From NCBI GenBank assembly GCA_007136565.1, contig SLGS01000019.1, forward strand, positions 1 through 16,498: DNA of 16,498 nucleotides, read 5' to 3'. Numbering within the stretch: the first letter of the stretch is position 1; every line of letters starts with the position of its first letter. Origin of the DNA: Clostridia bacterium. GTDB taxonomy: Bacteria; Bacillota; Sulfobacillia; SLMV01. A program made the position numbers and the translations under genes. This document shows positions 7,524-12,724 of this stretch, piece by piece. The notes below the pieces were generated by a model. That model ran no database searches. It was given only the letters and a program-made list of their open reading frames with translations, and was not told where the DNA came from.

Positions 7524-8933
7524 TCATTTGCCGACGCAATAGTTCGCGAAGATTCTATCGAGCAAGTCGTCCGTTACCGTCTCCCCGGTGATGGTTCCCA
7601 GGTGCTCTGCCGCCTCTCGGAGGTCTATCGAAGCCACGTCCACGGGGAAGCTCATACGCAAGGCCCCGGCGAACGAGGACAGTGAAGCGGTGGCGTTTCT
7701 CAGCGCTTCCTGGTGCCTGGCACTGGTGATGACGAGGCTCTCGTCGCCGAGCAGGTGGGCTCCATCCGATCCCAGGACCGTGCGGGCAATATTGGCGCTC
7801 AATTCTTCGATCCCGTACCCGCTCAACGCCGAGATCCTGACCACCGGAGCCTCGATGCCCAGGGCCCTCAGATCGCCCGGAGATAGCTTCGCTTCATCCC
7901 GATCGATCTTATTCAACACGTAAATGCAATGGCGACGATGGCCGATGCCTTCGATGATTTCTCGATCTTCGGGGGTGAGTCCATCGGATTCGTCCAGCAC
8001 GACCAGCACGAGCTCGGCGCGCTCGACCGCCGCCCGGGCCCTCTCGACTCCCAATCTCTCGACGTCATCGCCCCCCTCCCTAATTCCGGCGGTATCTATC
8101 AGGATAAGGGGGAGGCCCTCGACGACGAGTTCTTCCTCCACGGTGTCCCTCGTGGTACCAGGGATATCGGTGACTATCGCGCGATCCATACCCAGGAGAG
8201 CGTTGAGCAGAGAGGACTTGCCCACGTTGGGACGCCCGAGGATTACGGTCCGGACTCCCTCGCGATAGGCCCTGCCGGTGCGAGCGGAGAGGAGCAGGGC
8301 ATCCAATTCTTTTCGTATACGCTCGGATCCGCTCAGCAACTCTTCCACTTGCCGAGCCTCGATGTCCAGTTCGGGATAATCGAGAACCACTTCGACGGAT
8401 GCCATGATCTCCACTATCTCCGACCGAAGACGTCGAATCTCCCGGCCCAGGCGCCCCTCCATTTGATCGAGGGCCAGCCTGGCGGCCTTTCGGGAGCGGG
8501 CAGAAATCAGATCCGCCACGGCTTCGGCCTGCGTGAGATCCATCCTGCCATTTAGGAAAGCCCGGCGAGTAAACTCGCCGGGCTCCGCCGGGCGGGCGCC
8601 GGCCTGCAAGAGGACGGCCAGGACGCCCTCGACCGGCACGGGCCCACCGTGGCAGTGGAATTCTACCACGTCTTCCCCCGTATAACTCCCCGGTCCGGGC
8701 ATGAAAAGGCAGAGGACTTCGTCCACGGCTTCACCGGTGGCGGGGTCCAACACTCTTCCGACGGTAGCTCGCCTCGGCCGAGGGCTCACCACCTCGCCCG
8801 CGAGGGAACGGAAGATACCCCGGGAGATGTCGTAAGCATCGGGACCACTCACCCTAACGATGGCGACTCCGCCCCTTCCGGGAGGCGTTGCCACGGCGGC
8901 TATGGTATCTTCGACGGATCCGGTAGTAGCCAA
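7524..8933 (-). CDS. mnmE: tRNA modification GTPase MnmE (TrmE)
   Basis: A multidomain GTPase (469 residues from the chosen start) that works with MnmG on wobble uridine. The order is an N-terminal tetrahydrofolate-binding domain (DTIAAVATPPGRGGVAIVR, with GEFTRRAFLNGRMDLTQAEAV near 119-139), a helical domain, and an inserted G domain: GRPNVGKS at 233-240 (P loop), DIPGTTRDT near 256-264, DTAGIR at 280-285 and NKID at 341-344. The C-terminal NYCVGK holds the conserved catalytic cysteine. The frame is open to a GTG at 9011, but that extension would read through a terminator hairpin. The TTG at 8933 has GGAGGA 9 bases upstream and gives the usual length (about 455-460). Mnm gene order is standard. 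Confidence 0.95.
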   Translation of the reverse strand: MATTGSVEDTIAAVATPPGRGGVAIVRVSGPDAYDISRGIFRSLAGEVVSPRPRRATVGRVLDPATGEAVDEVLCLFMPGPGSYTGEDVVEFHCHGGPVPVEGVLAVLLQAGARPAEPGEFTRRAFLNGRMDLTQAEAVADLISARSRKAARLALDQMEGRLGREIRRLRSEIVEIMASVEVVLDYPELDIEARQVEELLSGSERIRKELDALLLSARTGRAYREGVRTVILGRPNVGKSSLLNALLGMDRAIVTDIPGTTRDTVEEELVVEGLPLILIDTAGIREGGDDVERLGVERARAAVERAELVLVVLDESDGLTPEDREIIEGIGHRRHCIYVLNKIDRDEAKLSPGDLRALGIEAPVVRISALSGYGIEELSANIARTVLGSDGAHLLGDESLVITSARHQEALRNATASLSSFAGALRMSFPVDVASIDLREAAEHLGTITGETVTDDLLDRIFANYCVGK

Positions 8934-8942
8934 GTCCAGATC

Positions 8943-8948
8943 TCCTCC
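8943..8948 (-). promoter_or_regulatory. Ribosome binding site supporting the TTG start of mnmE
   Basis: Reads GGAGGA within a longer G-rich run on the - strand, 9 bases before TTG at 8933. It lies between the jag terminator and the N-terminus expected for MnmE. Confidence 0.65.
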
Positions 8949-8974
8949 CCCCACTTCACACTCAATGGCGGTAC

Positions 8975-8999
8975 AAAAAGGGGGACCGCCGGGTCCCCC
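8975..8999 (-). terminator. Intrinsic terminator after jag
   Basis: On the - strand an 8-base-pair perfect stem GGGGGACC / GGTCCCCC with a 4-base loop is followed at once by TTTTT. It lies 34 bases after the jag stop codon and 41 bases before the mnmE start. It should end the rpmH-to-jag transcript. No good promoter is seen between it and mnmE, so some read-through or an upstream internal promoter must feed mnmE-mnmG-rsmG. Confidence 0.88.
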
Positions 9000-9033
9000 G
9001 CACACTCTCACATGGTTTGCCGGAAACGGGCGG

Positions 9034-9654
9034 TTATCGGCGCGGCGATATCACCACGAAACGAGAGGGATCGTCACCCTCGCTTTGGGTTTCGACCCTA
9101 TCGTCTTCATGCAGCGCCATGTGGGCAATTTTGCGCTCGTGCGGCGGCATTGGGTCCAATCTGACCTGCCGGCCTGACTTCACCGCCCTATCCGCCATGC
9201 GACGGGCGAGGGCGACCAGGTCCTCTTCCCTTCGACGCCGGAAGTCGCCGGCGTCCAGGATTACCGATCTGCGATCCTCGGACTCCCTGCCGGTGATCAC
9301 GTTCACCAGGTATTGGATGGCGTTGAGCGTCTCACCCCTGCGACCGATAATCAGCCCCAGTTCATCTCCTTCGATGGCCACCCTGATGAATCGATCGCTC
9401 CCGGAGACGTTTAGATCTACCCCCGGGTTGATGTAACCCAGGATTTGGCCCAGCACTTCCCGCACCCGCTCTTCTTTGCCGGGGTTGACCGTAACCCTAA
9501 CGCGGGACTCTCGCTGACCCAGGACTCCGAGGAACCCCCTGGATCCCTCATCCAGGACTTCCACCTTAAGCTGCGATATATCCACACCTAGATCCCTGGC
9601 TGCACTCTCCACGGCTTCCTCGACGGTGCGCCCGTGGCGAACGATACTCTCCAT
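9034..9654 (-). CDS. jag: Jag/KhpB RNA-binding protein (SpoIIIJ-associated)
   Basis: A cytoplasmic RNA-binding protein of 206 residues, called Jag, EloR or KhpB, usually encoded next to yidC. Three parts are visible: the Jag-N domain (ESIVRHGRTVEEAVESAARDLG, then VEVLDEGSRGFLGVLGQRESRV, residues 2-52), a KH domain with the GxxG-type loop IIGRRGETL at 102-110, and a C-terminal R3H domain with ERKIAH at 173-178 followed by an SEGDDPSRFVVISP tail. Family length is about 205. The start is ATG at 9654, two bases plus the yidC stop codon away; an ATG at 9675 would overlap yidC and adds residues unlike the family. GGTGAG lies just upstream. It is the last gene before a clear terminator. Confidence 0.93.
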   Translation of the reverse strand: MESIVRHGRTVEEAVESAARDLGVDISQLKVEVLDEGSRGFLGVLGQRESRVRVTVNPGKEERVREVLGQILGYINPGVDLNVSGSDRFIRVAIEGDELGLIIGRRGETLNAIQYLVNVITGRESEDRRSVILDAGDFRRRREEDLVALARRMADRAVKSGRQVRLDPMPPHERKIAHMALHEDDRVETQSEGDDPSRFVVISPRR

Positions 9655-9658
9655 CGTC

Positions 9659-10321
9659 TCACCCGGCCTCCCCATCGGTCTCCGTTCCGACCGCGTTTTC
9701 CTCATTGTTCAGCATGGCATTGACGAAGTATTGCTGTGCGACACCGAAGATGTTGGTCACCGTCCAATACAGGGCCAAACCAGCCGGGAAACTCATGCTG
9801 ATATAGGCTATGAAGACAGGCATTCCGTACATCATGATGGCTTGATTGCCACCGGCACCGGCCTGTCCGGTACTTATCTTCGTCTGGAAGAAGGTCGCTA
9901 TACCGGCCAAAACAGGCAGGATATAGAGGGGATCGGGGTTTGCCAGGCTGGGAATCCAGATGAAATCAGCCTGCCCCGCGAACTCGAATCCCCTGAGGGC
10001 GGAAAACATGGCGAATATGATGGGCATTTGGAGCAACAACGGGAGGCATCCCGCCAGCGGGTTGACGCCGTGCTCTTTCCAAATCCGAAGCGTCTCTTCG
10101 TTTTGCTTGGTGGGATCATCCTTGTACTTCTCCTTGATTCTCTCGATTTCGGGATTGATCCTTTGCATCTTGGCCGTCGACTTGCTTTGGGATACCGTCA
10201 GGGGCACCAATAGTAGTCGTACCAGGACCGTCAAGATGATTATCCCGACGCCGTAATTCCCGGTCAGGTCTCCGAAGAAAACTATACCGTTGCGGATGAA
10301 TTCCACTACCGCCTGCCACAT
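9659..10321 (-). CDS. yidC: Membrane protein insertase YidC/Oxa1 family
   Basis: A 220-residue inner-membrane insertase that helps place proteins in the membrane, alone or with SecYEG. Five hydrophobic segments are seen at about 23-43, 88-109, 130-148, 162-180 and 181-199. Arg35 in TVLVRLLLVPLTVSQSKS is the conserved groove arginine. A charged cytoplasmic hairpin follows (KMQRINPEIERIKEKY, 51-66), then NPLAGCLPLLLQMPIIFAMF and GLALYWTVTNIFGVAQQY. Unlike SpoIIIJ of Bacillus it has no lipoprotein signal, and an in-frame stop four codons before the ATG rules out a longer form. The ribosome binding site is poor (a G run about 14 bases upstream). It sits in the usual yidD-yidC-jag order. Confidence 0.94.
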   Translation of the reverse strand: MWQAVVEFIRNGIVFFGDLTGNYGVGIIILTVLVRLLLVPLTVSQSKSTAKMQRINPEIERIKEKYKDDPTKQNEETLRIWKEHGVNPLAGCLPLLLQMPIIFAMFSALRGFEFAGQADFIWIPSLANPDPLYILPVLAGIATFFQTKISTGQAGAGGNQAIMMYGMPVFIAYISMSFPAGLALYWTVTNIFGVAQQYFVNAMLNNEENAVGTETDGEAG

Positions 10322-10383
10322 ACCTAGTCGTCACGCCCCCCTCGGGAGTCGGCCGCGAAGGAGCGGACCACCCCGAACTATCT

Positions 10384-10635
10384 CTAGGATCTATTGCAGC
10401 GAGGAGTGCCGCCCTCGGGAACCGGATCGTAACCGGATCCGCCGAAGGGATGGCAGCGGAGAATCCTCCGCAGGGCCAGCAGGCCCCCCTCGAGCACACC
10501 ATATCTCAAAACAGCGGTGCGAGCATATTCGGAACAAGTGGGTTGGAAGCGACAATGCGGGCCGAAATACGGCGACACGTAGTTTCTATAGGCATCGATC
10601 ACTGAGACAACCAGTCTCCTCGCCAACGGCCTCAC
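10384..10635 (-). CDS. yidD: Membrane protein insertion efficiency factor YidD
   Basis: A small (83-residue) membrane-associated protein that improves YidC-dependent insertion. The family core is complete: IDAYRNYVSPYFGPHCRFQP at 13-32, TCSEYARTAVLRYG at 33-46, GGLLALRRILRCHPF at 50-64 and GSGYDPVP at 66-73, with the conserved cysteines in HCRF, TCS and RCHP. It is likely held at the membrane by an N-terminal amphipathic helix. The start is taken as GTG at 10635, overlapping the rnpA stop as GTGA. Its GAGGGG is only 2 bases away, so a TTG three codons downstream (at 10626) is also possible. The gene order rnpA-yidD-yidC is the common one. Confidence 0.93.
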   Translation of the reverse strand: MRPLARRLVVSVIDAYRNYVSPYFGPHCRFQPTCSEYARTAVLRYGVLEGGLLALRRILRCHPFGGSGYDPVPEGGTPRCNRS

Positions 10636-11009
10636 ATCCCCTCGATATCAACTTTCATGAGATCGAAGTCCCTCGATTCGGAAAGCAGTTCCGATATCCT
10701 CACCAGCAAGGATCGCATCTCGGACAGCAATTCGCGGTGGGAGGCATTCAGTGCCCGGCCCCTGGCGACAAATACCAGGTCCACCCCGGTAACCGTCCCC
10801 ATTATAGCGCGAAAAGCCTCGCGCATGCGGCGGCGAACGCGATTTCTGACCACGGCACCACCGAGGCGCTTGCCGACGGCAAAGCCCACCCTGGCGGGTC
10901 CGGGACCCCCCGGGTGAGCGTACAGGACCAATAATCTGCCCGCGACGGAGTGGCCGTCATCGAAGACGCGAGCGAAGGCAGAACCCCCGGGCAACTTCTG
11001 CGCCTCCAA
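10632..11009 (-). CDS. rnpA: Ribonuclease P protein component RnpA
   Basis: The protein subunit of RNase P, which trims tRNA 5' ends together with the RNA subunit. It has 125 residues from the first start (family about 115-120). The RNR signature is clear: VGFAVGKRLGGAVVRNRVRRRMREAFR at about 41-67, followed by DLVFVARGRA. The N-terminus LPGGSAFARVFDDGHSVAGR matches the substrate-binding strand region. Two TTG starts compete: 11009 has GGGGGAG 10 bases upstream, while 10994, five codons in, has GGAGG 8 bases upstream; the choice changes only a few residues. It lies 24 bases after rpmH and overlaps yidD by 3 bases or so, as in most bacteria. Confidence 0.93.
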   Translation of the reverse strand: MEAQKLPGGSAFARVFDDGHSVAGRLLVLYAHPGGPGPARVGFAVGKRLGGAVVRNRVRRRMREAFRAIMGTVTGVDLVFVARGRALNASHRELLSEMRSLLVRISELLSESRDFDLMKVDIEGM

Positions 11010-11033
11010 GGATGACTCACTCCCCCGACGGGG

Positions 11034-11165
11034 TCAAATGACCCTCTTGCGACCCTTTTGACGGCGACGCTTAAGGACGCGACGACCGGCCTTGGAGCGC
11101 ATACGACGGCGAAAACCGTGTCTCCTGGCTGCTCTTTTGTTGCTGGGCTTAAATGTGCGTTTCAC
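11034..11165 (-). CDS. rpmH: 50S ribosomal protein L34
   Basis: A short 43-residue gene, below the size of most ORF cut-offs. It encodes L34, which begins MKRTFKPSNKRAARRHGF and continues with RRRMRSKAGRRVLKRRRQK. The MKRTFxPSN start, HGFRxRM centre and GRxVLxxRRxKGR end are the L34 family pattern, and 22 of 43 residues are Lys or Arg. The start codon is GTG at 11165, with GGGAGG 9 bases upstream. It is the first gene of the rpmH-rnpA-yidD-yidC-jag transcript, driven by a perfect-consensus promoter about 110 bases upstream through a leader with two GC-rich hairpins. Confidence 0.96.
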   Translation of the reverse strand: MKRTFKPSNKRAARRHGFRRRMRSKAGRRVLKRRRQKGRKRVI

Positions 11166-11207
11166 GACCCTTGACCTCCCAGTTGTAATCACCGTTTAAG
11201 GCGATCG

Positions 11208-11263
11208 GGGCCCGCGGCCACCCGGCCGGCGGGCCCGAAAATTGGGCGCGGATATCCCCGCGC
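11208..11263 (-). promoter_or_regulatory. Structured rpmH leader with two consecutive GC-rich hairpins
   Basis: In the predicted rpmH leader RNA, the first hairpin pairs GCGCGG with CCGCGC (11263-11246, 6-base loop). The second pairs GGGCCCGCCGGCC with GGCCGCGGGCCC (11236-11208, one bulged base, 4-base loop). The first starts just after the expected transcription start; the second ends about 42 bases before the start codon. Neither is followed by a U run, so they are not intrinsic terminators. They may stabilise the mRNA or take part in regulation; this is inference. Confidence 0.6.
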
Positions 11264-11274
11264 AGACAACCGAA

Positions 11275-11304
11275 ATTATATGGGGTGCGTGCACGCGGTG
11301 TCAA
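11275..11304 (-). promoter_or_regulatory. Perfect-consensus sigma-A promoter of the rpmH operon
   Basis: On the - strand TTGACA (11304-11299), an 18-base spacer and TATAAT (11280-11275). Both hexamers match the consensus exactly. Transcription should begin near 11268, leaving a leader of about 100 bases before the rpmH GTG. A strong promoter is expected for a ribosomal protein operon. Confidence 0.92.
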
Positions 11305-11356
11305 CGCGAGGACATCCGCGGATTGCTCGACCGCCCAAAGCGATAGGGATGGTGGG

Positions 11357-12055
11357 TCAGGGCGCGTCAGGGGATCTTCGAGGACGCGACTGGATTCTTC
11401 GGGCCAATCGTTCACCCAGTCTCCGGGCGGCGTCGCGCAATACTCTGCCTCGAATCGCTCCCTCGCCGTCCCCCAGGTGAGGGCATTGATTGTCCATGGA
11501 AGGTATTCGCTCGGGCGCGATGGAGATACCCTCCCCGTAAAGGGTGTGGAACCCTCCGACACTACATTCTTCCCCCAGGCCACAGGTGAAGCACGCGTAC
11601 TCGCCCTGGGCGCTCACGTGGCCCACGACGTCCAGCCGAGCGTCGGCAAAGTATCGTTTCGTGTCGGCGAGCACGTGCTCACCGGTGCCGTCGCTCCCGT
11701 CGATCGCCACCATAGCCGCGGGCATCCCCTTCATGGGGAATAACTCCGAGTGACGTCCCGAAAAGCACAGCCGCTCCCAAAAGGCACTGCCCTTGGCGTT
11801 CATCCGAGCCCAGTACGTCGGCGCACCGAAAACCAGTCCATCGGCCCCTTGCACCCGCTCCGCTATCGCGGAGAAGTCGTCGGGAAGGACGCAGGTGTTC
11901 GTATCGACGCACCCGTTACAGGCCTCGCAGGGTCGCACCAATTTTCCCGATAGGGATATGAAGTCGTGATCCATGCCGGTACTTTCTAGTACCATCCTGA
12001 CGAGACTCTCCGTTACCTTGCCCCGCCTGCCCGAACCCAAGCCTATCACTCGCAT
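11357..12055 (-). CDS. Iron-sulfur flavoprotein / NADPH-dependent FMN reductase family protein
   Basis: A 232-residue protein of the flavodoxin-like fold. The N-terminus MRVIGLGSGRRGKVTESLV has the glycine/serine loop that binds FMN phosphate, and ADGLVFGAPTYWARMNAKG at 71-89 is the second FMN loop typical of this family. Between them, CEACNGCVDTNTC (Cys43, 46, 49, 55) has the spacing CX2CX2CX5C, the compact motif known for the 4Fe-4S cluster of the archaeal iron-sulfur flavoprotein Isf. A second group, CFTCGLGEEC (155, 158, 164), is also seen. It is probably a cytoplasmic redox protein; substrate unknown. The start at ATG 12055 has AGGAGGAGGGG upstream; longer in-frame starts to 12217 add non-family sequence. 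Its stop lies about 50 bases before the rpmH promoter, with no terminator seen. It is not a usual member of this locus. Confidence 0.85.
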   Translation of the reverse strand: MRVIGLGSGRRGKVTESLVRMVLESTGMDHDFISLSGKLVRPCEACNGCVDTNTCVLPDDFSAIAERVQGADGLVFGAPTYWARMNAKGSAFWERLCFSGRHSELFPMKGMPAAMVAIDGSDGTGEHVLADTKRYFADARLDVVGHVSAQGEYACFTCGLGEECSVGGFHTLYGEGISIAPERIPSMDNQCPHLGDGEGAIRGRVLRDAARRLGERLARRIQSRPRRSPDAP

Positions 12056-12120
12056 GTGTATCTCCCCTCCTCCTGTTGCAGAAGAATCCATCACATCTAG
12101 CAAGCCTTCACCCATCGTTC

Positions 12121-12155
12121 GCACAGCGTCGTGCCAGGGGTAGAGATACCCCGGC
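12121..12155. repeat. Hairpin pair, one with a GAGA tetraloop on the + strand
   Basis: GGGGTA (12137-12142), GAGA loop, TACCCC (12147-12152) form a perfect 6-base-pair stem. It can be extended by GCC/GGC (12133-12135 with 12153-12155) past one bulged A. Next to it GCAC (12121-12124) can pair with GTGC (12131-12134); that pairing competes with the extension. GAGA is a GNRA tetraloop only if the + strand is transcribed. Confidence 0.55.
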
Positions 12156-12261
12156 GTGGACTCGAAATATCTACGCATCGGCGAACATCGGGGGTTCGAA
12201 GCGCACCGAGAGGACACCCCACCAAGACCCTCACAAGCATATACCTACCCGAATTCCGAGA

Positions 12262-12306
12262 CCCGCAGTCTTGCGGGCGAGGGAGCTTATTCATCACCTC
12301 GCTCCC
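12262..12306. repeat. Two further short hairpins upstream of dnaA
   Basis: CCCGCA (12262-12267) pairs with TGCGGG (12272-12277) around a 4-base loop, and GGGAGC (12281-12286) pairs with GCTCCC (12301-12306) around 14 bases. No U run follows on either strand, so they do not look like terminators. Confidence 0.45.
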
Positions 12307-12586
12307 ACGCCGAAGGGTTCATCGAGCGCGGGCACCAAACTCGCTTCGTCTCCGGAGAGGAAACCGGGTATCCGGCCTAGAACAATTTGCAGACGAGCCG
12401 TCCTCTGTGGGAACGACCCGCGCGACCACAAATCTGGGATATCGTCGTCCCCGGGGCCTTCTTTCTCAAGGATCTGCGCTGGCTCCCTCGATCCCATTCG
12501 AGCGCCATGCGGCCTCCCGCTCTCCGAGCAACGCTTGTTTAGAGGGTAAGTCAGCTCGTAACATTGTAAGACACCTCGCAAGGTTC

Positions 12587-12600
12587 CCGGTCGCGACCGG
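12587..12600. promoter_or_regulatory. Perfect 14-base palindrome upstream of dnaA, candidate operator
   Basis: CCGGTCGCGACCGG reads the same on both strands. Related CCGGT or ACCGG words recur nearby (around 12597, 12621 and 12641), all within 140 bases of the dnaA start. In GC-rich DNA short palindromes arise by chance, so a regulatory role is only a possibility. Confidence 0.3.
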
Positions 12601-12660
12601 ACCGCCGAGTGAGTCGATGGCCGGTAGTGATTCGTCGTGAACCGGTCCTATCGTCGTAGA

Positions 12661-12669
12661 TGTCGATAA
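12661..12669 (-). promoter_or_regulatory. DnaA-box-like 9-mer upstream of dnaA
   Basis: Reads TTATCGACA on the - strand, one change from the consensus TTATCCACA. It lies 56 bases before the dnaA start codon, where DnaA boxes commonly give autoregulation. A single site is weak evidence. Confidence 0.4.
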
Positions 12670-12724
12670 TGATTCTGTCGGAGCATCGGTATTTTGGCCG
12701 AACCCGACATTGGAGGAGTCGCCC

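Larger units (their letters stand above)
12056..12724. other. Non-coding region between the flavoprotein gene and dnaA
   Basis: About 670 bases with no convincing gene. Several frames are open for 60-170 codons, but none shows a protein family, a credible ribosome binding site or a sensible composition. The region holds several short hairpins (12121-12306), a 14-base perfect palindrome (12587-12600), repeated CCGGT-type words and a DnaA-box-like 9-mer (12661-12669). It must contain the dnaA promoter and any promoter of the flavoprotein gene. The only dnaA promoter candidate seen is weak: TTGTTT (12535-12540), 18 bases, TAACAT (12559-12564). Confidence 0.6.

Noticed and set aside
8934..9011. 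Longer N-terminus for MnmE starting at GTG 9011
   Set aside because: It would translate through the jag terminator stem and its residues do not match the family; the TTG at 8933 with GGAGGA fits both site and family length.
11208..11236. GC-rich hairpin as an intrinsic terminator
   Set aside because: No U run follows on either strand, and it lies between a perfect promoter and rpmH.
12191..12200. GGGTTCGAA resembling a tRNA T-loop
   Set aside because: The flanking bases do not form a T-stem or acceptor stem, and no anticodon arm can be placed upstream.
12056..12217. Longer N-terminus for the flavoprotein starting at 12217
   Set aside because: The added 54 residues do not resemble the family, whereas ATG 12055 has a strong ribosome binding site and begins the FMN-binding fold directly.
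12076..12640. Overlapping open frames upstream of dnaA (for example 12076-12549, 12131-12640 and the - strand 12294-12581)
   Set aside because: None has a convincing ribosome binding site, a recognisable domain or protein-like composition, and several frames and both strands are open at once.
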